DNA of 6,851 nucleotides, from the NCBI GenBank assembly GCA_012842545.1, contig DUSQ01000038.1, positions 1 through 6,851 of the forward strand, in the 5' to 3' direction. The notes beneath the pieces were generated by a model. The model saw only the letters and a program-made list of their open reading frames with translations. It was not told the DNA's origin and did not search any database. This DNA comes from Coprothermobacter sp. (GTDB taxonomy: Bacteria; Coprothermobacterota; Coprothermobacteria; Coprothermobacterales; Coprothermobacteraceae). The position numbers were made by a program, and so were the translations under genes. This document shows, piece after piece, positions 1 to 6,114 of the stretch (the first letter of the stretch is position 1; each line of letters starts with the position of its first letter).

Positions 1-238
1 GCTCCACCAATTCTTTGGTCTGCTGCACGTCCTGTTTTTGCAGGGTCAAAGCAGCCAAACCCTTACTTTGTTGAACATGAAAAAACGTAACCCCCAGAAC
101 CAAAAACATTACCAATAACGTCCTGCACAACCACCTGTAACCTCGGCGAGTGAAGTGTAGCTCAATCTTTCTTTGATTAAAAACCAAGTTTAGAATTACA
201 GCCTTACTGTCTTCCCCACTAAGTCTTTCTGGCTTCAT
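1..238 (-). CDS. Single-pass membrane protein with coiled coil, partial (C-terminus beyond window)
   Basis: Translated from the minus strand, an ATG at 238..236 opens a frame that stays open for 79 codons to the left edge. The start lies inside the last codons of the DUF4446 gene (20-base overlap), and AGGAGCAGGTG sits just upstream, which suggests translational coupling. The product has about 36 mostly polar, basic N-terminal residues (RRGYRW just before the membrane), one hydrophobic helix at about residues 37-55 (LLVMFLVLGVTFF), then a Gln/Lys/Leu-rich stretch (LQKQDVQQTKELVE) that looks like the start of a coiled coil. This is the topology of type II envelope proteins such as FtsB/DivIC-like division proteins or the N-termini of M23 murein hydrolases. 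No diagnostic domain is visible before the edge, so I assign no function. The frame, start and overlap support it being a gene; identity is unknown. Confidence 0.72.
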   Translation of the reverse strand, partial: MKPERLSGEDSKAVILNLVFNQRKIELHFTRRGYRWLCRTLLVMFLVLGVTFFHVQQSKGLAALTLQKQDVQQTKELVE

Positions 239-644
239 TCAATAGCACCTGCTCCTCTGGTGATAAAGCTTGAATCGGTTTAAACTCTACCACTTCTTTT
301 AAGAAAGTGGCTGATCTATCACGGCTGTTTATTATGGTGATTATAAACCCAGTACCCTTTCTATTGAGCACCAACATGGAACCACTTTGACGCCCTTTGG
401 CATCTTGAAAAGCATCATACCGCACCACTTTGCTGTAATAAAAATCCTTTTCTTCTTCACTTTCCAGCGATTCTACCCGCCACTTTACATCTTCCAGATC
501 ACGAAGTATGTTATCGACTTGATGACTAAGGTTCTCAAAACCCTTTATTCTTGAGAGTCGGACTAAAAGCCAAACATTAACGACAATTAAAACAATGGCA
601 ATGCTCCATAACCCATAAAAGACGTAAACATTATCAATCGGCAT
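219..644 (-). CDS. DUF4446 family membrane-anchored protein
   Basis: This 141-residue protein has one N-terminal transmembrane helix (about residues 9-30, rich in I/V/L/W), a charged coiled-coil stretch (about 38-66), then a conserved soluble domain starting at YYSKVVRYDAF (69-79). It continues through SGSMLVLNRKGTGFIIT, INSRDRSATF and a final SPEEQVLLNEA. That series (RYDAF, a stretch with LVLNRKGTG, an S-R-D/E-rich strand, SPEE near the end) is the pattern of the DUF4446 family, found widely in Firmicutes and thermophilic anaerobes, often near chromosome-partition or envelope genes; its biochemical role is not established. The ATG at 644..642 has a strong SD (GAGGAGGT, complement of 653-660) at 8-9 bases. 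The start overlaps the racemase-like gene by 11 bases and the end overlaps the next membrane gene by 20 bases, so the three are probably co-translated. Family assignment is by motif recall. Confidence 0.92.
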   Translation of the reverse strand: MPIDNVYVFYGLWSIAIVLIVVNVWLLVRLSRIKGFENLSHQVDNILRDLEDVKWRVESLESEEEKDFYYSKVVRYDAFQDAKGRQSGSMLVLNRKGTGFIITIINSRDRSATFLKEVVEFKPIQALSPEEQVLLNEARKT

Positions 645-1398
645 TTAGCAAGACCTCCTCGGGTAGAAGTGCAGCCTTCCTACTCACATAGTTTACCACA
701 TCGGCATTATCGCCCGTGGCATGAAGGATCAAATACTGCCCATTTACATCCAAGTCGTCATCATTATCAGATTCCAGCTTTCCTAATATGTGCGCAAGGG
801 GATCATACACTGCAAGCCCTTTTGCCTCAAATAGTTCCCCCACCTCACTCAAGTGAGTACACCCCAACACCACATGAGAAAAGTTTTCTTTACGCGCAAA
901 AGAGGCTATTTGCTCCACCATCTTTTCAGCTCGCTCTGTATCATCCTCTTGCAAGGCCTCAATGAGATCTGTAGCAGATACCTCAACCCCTCGACCAGCT
1001 GTGAAATAAGTGTAAATGCGAGCACGCACCGTAGCCTCAGTAGCTAATATGAGTGGTTTCTCCAGCCCCATAAGACCGTTGTGATAAGCATATGTGTGGA
1101 CAATGGGAAAAGCAACTCTTTTCTTAAACACGGGCCAATATCGTAAATACACACTGCTTATGGTGTTACAAGCCAAAAACATGCCGTCAAACACATTCCC
1201 AGGTGTGCCTGCTATACTAGCTGCATAACGAAAAAAGTCGTCAAGTACTTTGTAAAGCTCCGTTTCTGATTTTAGTCCCAAAGGAAAGTTCAGAGTGTCA
1301 GCATAAAACACAACACGATGCGCCTTCCTACGCTGGAGCAACTCAAGAGAAAACCAAGCACCACCAATTCCAGAATCATACACCAGATAAGATTTCAC
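634..1398 (-). CDS. Glutamate racemase (MurI)-like protein
   Basis: The product belongs to the cofactor-independent Asp/Glu racemase family; MurI interconverts L- and D-glutamate for peptidoglycan in the cytoplasm. With a GTG start at 1398 it is 254 residues. Visible motifs are VYDSGIGG (6-13, usual FDSGIGG), FYADTLNFPLG (31-41), LACNTIS with catalytic-type Cys77, an ATEATVRARIY strand (120-129) and LGCTHLS with the second catalytic-type Cys180 and His182. A C-terminal HATGDNADVV segment matches the usual TGDP end. Both cysteines and the Asp8-Ser9, Asn78-Thr79 and Thr181-His182 pairs are present, but the usual PYG is PLG (Leu40 for Tyr), so substrate use may differ. The frame is open to a TTG at 1422, but MurI proteins start a few residues before the DSG motif, so I prefer GTG 1398. 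It ends TGA, followed directly by TAA, overlapping the DUF4446 start. It is probably a racemase; a diverged paralogue is possible. Confidence 0.86.
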   Translation of the reverse strand: MKSYLVYDSGIGGAWFSLELLQRRKAHRVVFYADTLNFPLGLKSETELYKVLDDFFRYAASIAGTPGNVFDGMFLACNTISSVYLRYWPVFKKRVAFPIVHTYAYHNGLMGLEKPLILATEATVRARIYTYFTAGRGVEVSATDLIEALQEDDTERAEKMVEQIASFARKENFSHVVLGCTHLSEVGELFEAKGLAVYDPLAHILGKLESDNDDDLDVNGQYLILHATGDNADVVNYVSRKAALLPEEVLLNAD

Positions 1399-1411
1399 TC
1401 TTAGGATTATA
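1398..1411 (-). promoter_or_regulatory. Candidate -10 box for the racemase-like gene
   Basis: A perfect TATAAT lies on the minus strand at 1411..1406, with the preferred GTG start eight bases below its end. A transcript started from it would begin at or next to the GTG, so translation would be leaderless; no Shine-Dalgarno sequence is visible before the GTG. The -35 region is poor (TTGCGC at about 15 bases). The box may be chance, or the gene may be read from further upstream. Confidence 0.3.
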
Positions 1412-1461
1412 GCAGCAAGCAAGTGGGCGCAATGTTAACCTTTCAAGAATCACAAGGTGTT

Positions 1462-2067
1462 CTAATGAGCCTGATCAGTTTCATACACGCTAATGTAGGA
1501 CCCATCGTAGACCAGCGTAGCACTACCAAGGTCAAGCTGCTGCGTTCCTTCCAGTTCCCCGCCCATTTGTCCGCCAGGGCCTGGCGTAGGCGGAGCGTTG
1601 TTGGCACTAATCCCTGGATCCTGCATTTGCGGAGTCCCCTGAAAGCTGTCTGGTGAAAACCCATAAGCCCCTACCAACCCTCAGCTTGGTGCACCATAAC
1701 CAGGATTAACAGCCCCGCCAACGCCTCCTTGAAAACGTCTCATGCCACTGTTTTTCTCTTGTAGGTAAAGTACCGTGGAATAACCATTCATATTGGCATT
1801 AGCACTCATGGTCTGAGCAGCATCCACATGCAGTACTCAGCCTGCCCAATATTCAAGTCCATGTCTGGCTACAACAAGTGTGTTTTCAGGTTCTGCAACA
1901 GCGTTCTTAAGAGAGCTCAATTCTTCATAAACGCCTTGCGAGATCGTCACATTTTGCATGAAACGTAAACTACTGGGGAGCTCCCATAGCACAAGTACCA
2001 GTACCAGTACCAAAGCGGACAGGCACCTTAAAACGCACGGAATTTTTTTATTGCTCAGTGGAGGCAA
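1462..2067 (-). pseudogene. Membrane-anchored protein frame interrupted by two in-frame TGA codons
   Basis: A single minus-strand frame runs 202 codons from TTG 2067 to TAG 1462 with no frameshift, but contains TGA at codon 77 (1839..1837) and codon 129 (1683..1681). The TTG has an AAGGAG five bases upstream. The product starts with a few basic residues, has one very hydrophobic helix (about 12-28, with Leu-Val repeats), then a soluble part with SQGVYEELSSLKNAV, NTLVVARHGLEYWAG [TGA] VLHVDAAQ, STVLYLQEKNSG, a Gly/Pro/Asn/Gln-rich linker that holds the second TGA, and a C-terminal ATLVYDGSYISVYE. Sequence on both sides of each TGA looks coding. Tryptophan (TGG to TGA) would fit at codon 77. 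The form, a last membrane helix followed by a small soluble domain, loosely recalls the C-terminal end of polytopic glycosyltransferases, so this may be a 5'-truncated remnant; that likeness is weak. The best reading is a young pseudogene; readthrough is possible. If not read through, the product is a 76-residue membrane peptide. Confidence 0.6.
1994..2011. repeat. Hexamer tandem repeat AGTACC x3
   Basis: Three exact head-to-tail copies of AGTACC lie inside the hydrophobic segment of the interrupted frame. Each copy encodes Leu-Val on the minus strand, so copy-number change lengthens or shortens the helix by two residues without shifting the frame. Confidence 0.85.
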
Positions 2068-2797
2068 TAAAACTCCTTAGCGTCAAAGCGTTTTCCACGG
2101 CGTGGCCCTGCGCATCATTGTTGAAGTAAACATAAACGCTCTTACCCTGCTCCAACCTTGTTTGAATAAGGTTTGCCCATTTATGGAGCTCCTCCGCAGA
2201 ATAGCTAGATCGGTAGAGCTCAGGATAACCATGTAGCCGCACATACATAAAATCCGCCGTGGGCGTGGTCACAAGTGGATAATTATCTCCATGGCTAACC
2301 ACAAAAGCCACATTGTGCTGCTTTAACACCTCAAACACCTCATCATCCACCCATGTGACGTGGCGCAGTTCAATCGCTTTTTTTCCAGGCTTTTCGTCAA
2401 CCAGCTCCAAGAAACTTTTCAGCAGAGCTAAGTCCTTTTTGAAAGAAGGAGGAAGCTGATACAAAACAACACCCAACTTATCTCCAAGCATGGTGGCAGC
2501 CGCGTAAAACTCATTTACCAGTTCGCCTACATCGGACAATCGCCTTACGTGGGTTATGGTTCTATTAGCCTTAAGCGAGAAAACAAAATCATCAGGTAGG
2601 CCCTTTAACCACTTACCCACCGTACCCGGCCGTGGCATGTGATAAAAGGTACTGTTTATCTCCACCGTATTGAACTTTGAAGCATAAAAGGGGAGCATCT
2701 GCTCCCCTTTTACATCTTCGGGGTAAAACGTGCCTTTCCAGTGGCTGTAGCTGTAACCACTGGTTCCAACGAAAACTGCTTTGTTTCCCTTACACAC
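2048..2797 (-). CDS. DUF72 (YecE-like) family protein
   Basis: This is a TIM-barrel-type protein of the DUF72 family; a biochemical role is not established. From GTG 2797 it is 249 residues, the usual family length. Family landmarks in order are FVGTSGYSYSHWKGTFYPE (9-27), FYASKFNTVEINSTFYHMP (37-55), FSLKANRTITH (73-83), GVVLYQLPPSF (109-119), AIELRHVTW (141-149), MYVRLHGYPELY (184-195) and VYVYFNNDAQGHAVENA (221-237). The frame is open further upstream to 2875, but that part would lie inside the rubrerythrin gene and has no family likeness; GTG 2797 places the GTSGY motif near the N-terminus and overlaps the rubrerythrin stop by eight bases. The nearest SD-like AGGAG is about 16 bases away, so translation is probably coupled to rubrerythrin. 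A rare CTG start at 2806 with better spacing is an alternative. The family is certain; the exact start is not. Confidence 0.95.
   Translation of the reverse strand: MCKGNKAVFVGTSGYSYSHWKGTFYPEDVKGEQMLPFYASKFNTVEINSTFYHMPRPGTVGKWLKGLPDDFVFSLKANRTITHVRRLSDVGELVNEFYAAATMLGDKLGVVLYQLPPSFKKDLALLKSFLELVDEKPGKKAIELRHVTWVDDEVFEVLKQHNVAFVVSHGDNYPLVTTPTADFMYVRLHGYPELYRSSYSAEELHKWANLIQTRLEQGKSVYVYFNNDAQGHAVENALTLRSFIASTEQ
2068..2078 (-). promoter_or_regulatory. Ribosome binding site for TTG 2067
   Basis: On the minus strand AAGGAG (2078..2073) is followed by TTTTA and then TTG. The spacing of five bases is close to ideal and supports TTG 2067 as a real or former start. The site lies in the last codons of the DUF72 gene, so it may also be a coincidence of that coding sequence (Leu-Arg-Ser). 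Confidence 0.5.
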
Positions 2798-3299
2798 TGA
2801 ACTCAGCGAACTTCTCCTTTGGTGCACCGCAGACTGGGCATCTGTCAGGGGCTTCACCTTCAACGGTATAACCACATACCGGGCAGATCAAAATCTTCTC
2901 GGCTTCGTAATCCTTGCCCTGCTTAGCCAGATCCAATGCTTTAGTGTACATACCGGCATGAATCTTCTCTGCCTCCAGAGCGTAATGAGTAGTCCTTACA
3001 GCTTCCTTCTCACCCTGGAAATCAGCTGCATTGTTGTACACGGGGTACATCTCATTTACTTCAAAGGTTTCACCGTCCACAGACATCTGCAAATTCGCAG
3101 GCACTTCACCAAACTTGCCCAGTGCTTTAAAGTGATTCTTGGCATGGACAAACTCTGCGTAAGCAATGGCTTTCCACAGGTTTGCCAGCTTCTTAAGTCC
3201 CTTCTGCTCGGCATCCTCGGCAAAAATCAAATACCTCATGTGAGCCATGGATTCTCCGGCGAAGGCGTCTTCCAGGAACTTCTTTGTCATTTCATGCAT
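2790..3299 (-). CDS. rbr: Rubrerythrin (diiron plus rubredoxin domain)
   Basis: Rubrerythrin reduces hydrogen peroxide in the cytoplasm of anaerobes, taking electrons through its rubredoxin domain. The 169-residue product has an N-terminal four-helix diiron domain with Glu16 (GESMAHMRY), Glu49 and His52 (AEFVH), Glu97/Glu99 (QGEKEA) and Glu111 with His114 (EAEKIH). A C-terminal rubredoxin-like domain follows with the four iron cysteines 139, 142, 154 and 157 (CPVCGY and CPVCGAP). Exact ligand roles are inferred from the family. The ATG at 3299 has AAGGAGG nine bases upstream. It is a short-spacer rubrerythrin, slightly shorter than the classical form of about 190 residues. It lies 46 bases below the coiled-coil gene and overlaps the DUF72 gene by eight bases, so the three may share a transcript, with an extra promoter possible in the gap. 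Confidence 0.98.
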   Translation of the reverse strand: MHEMTKKFLEDAFAGESMAHMRYLIFAEDAEQKGLKKLANLWKAIAYAEFVHAKNHFKALGKFGEVPANLQMSVDGETFEVNEMYPVYNNAADFQGEKEAVRTTHYALEAEKIHAGMYTKALDLAKQGKDYEAEKILICPVCGYTVEGEAPDRCPVCGAPKEKFAEFSV

Positions 3300-3323
3300 T
3301 TAGCATCCCCTCCTTCACACTCA

Positions 3324-3337
3324 ATTATAATATATCA
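3324..3337 (-). promoter_or_regulatory. Candidate promoter for rubrerythrin
   Basis: In the 46-base gap above rubrerythrin the minus strand has TGATATATT (extended -10 form, 3337..3329) running into TATAAT (3329..3324). The transcript would start roughly 10-20 bases above the ribosome binding site. No good -35 hexamer is present at 17 bases, so the call rests on the AT-rich -10 alone. Confidence 0.35.
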
Positions 3338-3345
3338 AAATATTG

Positions 3346-4020
3346 TTACCCCTGGTCTGCTTCCTTAATCATAGTATTTATCTGCTCTTCTGTGAGATTC
3401 TCTTCCTTTCCAACCCGCTTAAGCTCTTCTTTCTTCGCTTTAATTTCTTTTTCCAGTTTCTCCACTTCTTTAGAGAGCTTAAGCAGTTCCTCAGTGAGCA
3501 CTAAGCTACCTGTCTCACTCAGACGTTTATGAACTAATTCACCAATCCGAATAATGAGTTCTCTGCGCTTTGAATTTAGCCTGCTCAGGTCTGTTCGCAG
3601 GGCAATAGTGCGAGAAAGTTCAGAAGCACTCTTTCCAACCTTCTTGCCAATGGTGCCCAACAGATCACCTACGGTCTTTGCAACATCTCCTACCTTCTTC
3701 ATAACGTCCGATTGCCTCAGTTCATCGATGAGCTCGTCCATCTGCTCAGCTAACGACGCAGTAAGCTGCTTGACTTCGTCACTGCTCAAATCGGTCTTAG
3801 CCTGCAGCTGCTCAATCTTCTCCTCGGCAAAGTCAATTACTTGCTGGATTTTTTCCCTTATTTCACCACTGGACTGTTCCAGCTTGCGCTGAGAGAACTT
3901 CACCACATCTTGAAGCGCCTTTATTTCATCTTCTACTGTTTCCGAGGCAAGCATTTTTAGCTCCGTAAACTTCAGCTCCACGTAATCAACCACTTCTTCA
4001 AATTTGTTCTTCTCTGCCAC
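3346..4020 (-). CDS. Hypothetical all-helical coiled-coil protein
   Basis: I do not recognise a named family over the full length. The 224-residue product is highly charged (Glu, Lys, Asp, Gln) and contains no proline, cysteine or tryptophan at all. It has no signal peptide or membrane helix. Heptad-like helices span about 5-105. A less charged middle holds Gly and Val repeats (VGDVAKTVGDLLGTIGKKVG, 110-129), and a second helical pair follows (about 133-205). The segment 125-167 (GKKVGKSASELSRT, then LNSKRRELIIRIGELVHKRL) resembles the N-terminal helices of small zinc-ribbon proteins of Firmicutes that begin GKKASE and carry a YYQIGKLYYE-like stretch; the zinc ribbon itself is missing. The ATG at 4020 has AAAGGGGG about eight bases upstream. 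It stands first in the run that continues with rubrerythrin. A structural, scaffold or stress-related role is only a guess; the coding status is firm. Confidence 0.87.
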   Translation of the reverse strand: MAEKNKFEEVVDYVELKFTELKMLASETVEDEIKALQDVVKFSQRKLEQSSGEIREKIQQVIDFAEEKIEQLQAKTDLSSDEVKQLTASLAEQMDELIDELRQSDVMKKVGDVAKTVGDLLGTIGKKVGKSASELSRTIALRTDLSRLNSKRRELIIRIGELVHKRLSETGSLVLTEELLKLSKEVEKLEKEIKAKKEELKRVGKEENLTEEQINTMIKEADQG

Positions 4021-4189
4021 TGGGCCGACCCCCTTTCATTTAAAGGATTTATACCCACATAACGGGTCTTCTTAAACTCCGTTTTCGAAGAGCCCCTGGG
4101 CACACGCGCAGATCAGCAGAAAAAAGAGCATATAATCAATTCTGAGGAGTTTCTACAACTCACTGCCTACCTAAGGAGGTTGCTTGCGT
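4021..4189. promoter_or_regulatory. Divergent intergenic region with candidate promoters and an inverted repeat
   Basis: This is the only divergent gap in the window, between the coiled-coil gene (minus) and the transporter (plus). For the plus strand there is a perfect TATAAT at 4131-4136 with no clear -35 box. For the minus strand there is TATAAA at 4053..4048, about 28 bases above the ATG, also with a weak -35. Between them GGGTCTTC (4064-4071) and GAAGAGCCC (4087-4095) form an imperfect inverted repeat with one bulged base and a 15-base spacer; it could be an operator or a leader hairpin. Confidence 0.4.
4173..4180 (+). promoter_or_regulatory. Strong ribosome binding site that decides the transporter start
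   Basis: AAGGAGGT is a full anti-16S match. It leaves only three bases before the in-frame TTG at 4184 but nine before the in-frame GTG at 4190, so GTG 4190 is the better start. Confidence 0.75.
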
Positions 4190-5248
4190 GTGAAACAAAC
4201 ACTGAACAAAGCTATATTGCTTGCTATTCTTGCCGCTGCTCTTTATAGCATAAGTGCCCCTTTGTCTAAAGTGCTGCTTGGTAGTCTTTCGCCCACCTTC
4301 ATGGCAGCTTTGCTTTATTTGGGCGCAGGCATTGGCGTTCTTGGCTTAATGTGGTTCAGAAACGCGCGCGGAAGCCAGAGAAACGAAGAAAGAATTTCGC
4401 GCAGAGATCTTCCTTTTGTAGCAGCAATGATCGCGTTAGACATAGCGGCTCCCATACTACTAATGGTAGGACTCCAGAAGACTTCTGCGGCCAGTGTTTC
4501 ACTGCTTGGTAATTTCGAAATCGTCGCCACCGCCCTTATTGCATTGCTCTTTTTCAAAGAATCCATTACCAATAGACTTTGGATAGGAATTGCCTTCATA
4601 ACTGCGTCTTGTGCTCTTCTGTCTATGGAACCGGGTATAACATACACCTTCTCTGTTGGTTCTTTGTTCGTTTTAGGAGCCACTGTCTGCTGGGGCCTGG
4701 AGAACAATTGCACACGCATGCTGTCTGTAAGAGATCCCATGCAAGTAGTAGTCTTGAAAGGATTCGGCTCAGGTTTTGGATCGCTCTTGATTGCCGCTTC
4801 CCTTGGTCAAGTTCATGGCGATTTTTCTTCCCTAATATATGCACTAGTACTCGGTTTCTTTGCTTACGGGCTCAGCATATATTTTTACGTCTCAGCTCAG
4901 AGGCATCTTGGTGCTGCTAGGACCAGTGCTTTTTATGCCGTGGCTCCTTTTATTGGGGTTATCATCTCCTTTATCCTGTTTGGGGTACCGCCGAATAGCT
5001 CTTTCTTCATTGCGCTTCCAGTCATGATTATTGGGACATATTTCGCATCCACGGAAGGTCACGTGCACCCACACAGCCACCTGGCAGTTACCCATAATCA
5101 TTGGCACCGACACAATGATGGCCATCACAACCATTCACACGAGAAGGCTATTTGGGGCTGGCATAAGCATGTTCACACCCACGAACCATTGGAACACATC
5201 CACGAACACTGCCTAAGTCACCATCATGACACGTCTGTGGAAGCGTAG
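4190..5248 (+). CDS. EamA/DMT family transporter with His-rich C-terminal tail
   Basis: This is a ten-helix inner-membrane transporter of the drug/metabolite (DMT) superfamily with two EamA repeats, about residues 9-145 and 153-287 of 352. Typical EamA features are AALYSISAPLSK in the first helix, ASVSLLGNFEIVATALIALL followed by FKES at the end of the first repeat (101-124), and TSAFYAVAPFIGVIISFILFG near the end of the second (245-265). After the last helix comes a 63-residue soluble tail (290-352) with 22 histidines, mostly as H-x-H pairs (HVHPHSH, HNHWHRH, HHNHSH, HKHVHTH, HIHEH, SHHH) plus one Cys. Tails of this kind occur in a DMT subgroup from anaerobes as far as I recall, so it is probably not a unique fusion. 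Metal binding (Zn, Ni or Co) is a reasonable inference; the transported substrate is unknown. It is transcribed alone and converges on the phosphoesterase gene with an 11-base gap. Confidence 0.94.
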   Translation: MKQTLNKAILLAILAAALYSISAPLSKVLLGSLSPTFMAALLYLGAGIGVLGLMWFRNARGSQRNEERISRRDLPFVAAMIALDIAAPILLMVGLQKTSAASVSLLGNFEIVATALIALLFFKESITNRLWIGIAFITASCALLSMEPGITYTFSVGSLFVLGATVCWGLENNCTRMLSVRDPMQVVVLKGFGSGFGSLLIAASLGQVHGDFSSLIYALVLGFFAYGLSIYFYVSAQRHLGAARTSAFYAVAPFIGVIISFILFGVPPNSSFFIALPVMIIGTYFASTEGHVHPHSHLAVTHNHWHRHNDGHHNHSHEKAIWGWHKHVHTHEPLEHIHEHCLSHHHDTSVEA

Positions 5249-5259
5249 AAGACTCAGAG

Positions 5260-6114
5260 TTACACGCCTGCTTCTAAATCCACTACTACAATTTCTGGCG
5301 GGTTGAACACACGTGGAAGAATACTTTTACTTAATCCCCTGCTCACAATCATTGTAGAACCGCCAAGGTCGTAAGATCCACCTCCATACTTAGGGAACAA
5401 GCCCTGATTAGGTGCGTACAATCCATTCAAGAGGCCGGGTATTCTGATTTGCCCTCCATGAGCGTGCCCAGCTACCACTAAATCAAAACCAATCTGAGCA
5501 TAGTACTGAACGCGTTCTGGCCTGTGTGAAAGCAGTATCGAGTAGGCACCAGCATCCAACTGCGCTTCACACTTCTCCAACTCCTGGTCCCACCCAGGAG
5601 ATATCTCTGTTCTAAAGAATGATTCCTCCTCAAAACCATCTGGATCATCTACCCCACAAATTTGAATTCTTTGTCCCTGTACCTCGACAGTTTTGCAGTT
5701 ACCTTCAAGCACTGTAATCCCGAAAGAGCGTATAGAGTCCTTTATCTCATACGCTTTCCCAGACCAAAACTCGTGATTGCCAGTAACGTAAAAACAGGGG
5801 TATTCACTACCTAATGCCTGTAAGAGCTGCAGTGCACCTTCCATGGGCCTTTTGTCATCCACAATGTCACCTACCAGTAGAACCAGATCTGGTTTCAACT
5901 CTCTTATCTTTGCAAGTAGAATTGATTGATTCTTGCCGTACATGGTGCTGTGCAAGTCCGTGAGCACCAATAGCCTGACTGGATTTGTTAACTTCTTTGA
6001 GTTAAGAGTATAACGCCTAATCACTAAACCTTCCCACGTACTCACAACCAGTAAAACGACTATTCCACAAACCAGCAAAGAGGATAATATAAGCTTCTTT
6101 CTTACCTTAGCCAC
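5260..6114 (-). CDS. Membrane-anchored calcineurin-like metallophosphoesterase
   Basis: This is a two-metal phosphoesterase of the YkuE/YaeI/LpxG-like group. The 284-residue product starts with a Lys/Arg-rich end and one hydrophobic helix (about 8-25), so the catalytic domain probably faces outward, anchored to the membrane. All metal and catalytic motifs are present: DLH (Asp53, His55), GDIVDD (Asp83), GNHEFW (Asn113, His114), SHRPE (His197) and GHAHGGQ (His217, His219). The late segment LLNGLYAPNQGLFPKYGGG and TMIVSRGLSKSILPRVFNPPEIVVVDL is typical of this group, in which members cleave phosphodiester or pyrophosphate bonds of lipids or cell-wall precursors; the substrate here cannot be told. 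The start is GTG at 6114, with no good SD. An ATG overlapping it (6116) is out of frame and stops after four codons. It ends 11 bases from the converging transporter gene, with no obvious terminator between them. Confidence 0.95.
   Translation of the reverse strand: MAKVRKKLILSSLLVCGIVVLLVVSTWEGLVIRRYTLNSKKLTNPVRLLVLTDLHSTMYGKNQSILLAKIRELKPDLVLLVGDIVDDKRPMEGALQLLQALGSEYPCFYVTGNHEFWSGKAYEIKDSIRSFGITVLEGNCKTVEVQGQRIQICGVDDPDGFEEESFFRTEISPGWDQELEKCEAQLDAGAYSILLSHRPERVQYYAQIGFDLVVAGHAHGGQIRIPGLLNGLYAPNQGLFPKYGGGSYDLGGSTMIVSRGLSKSILPRVFNPPEIVVVDLEAGV

Noticed and set aside
1800..1839. Possible SECIS hairpin after the first in-frame TGA
   Set aside because: A short stem (TGAG/CTCA plus CTGC/GCTG with a mismatch) can be drawn, but the loop is only about 11-14 bases from the TGA and lacks the usual GGU. 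There is also no Cys or redox motif at the site.
2781..3368. 195-codon plus-strand open frame opposite rubrerythrin
   Set aside because: It is the antisense of a clear rubrerythrin and part of the DUF72 gene, has no SD or domain, and its composition is that of a reverse-frame shadow.
4315..4740. Minus-strand open frame opposite the transporter gene
   Set aside because: It is antisense to conserved EamA coding sequence and shows no protein family features of its own.
634..5248. Genome-wide reassignment of TGA to Trp
   Set aside because: Every Trp I checked in the intact genes is TGG, and no intact gene has an internal TGA. The racemase-like gene ends with TGA (although TAA follows at once). 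The standard bacterial code fits best.
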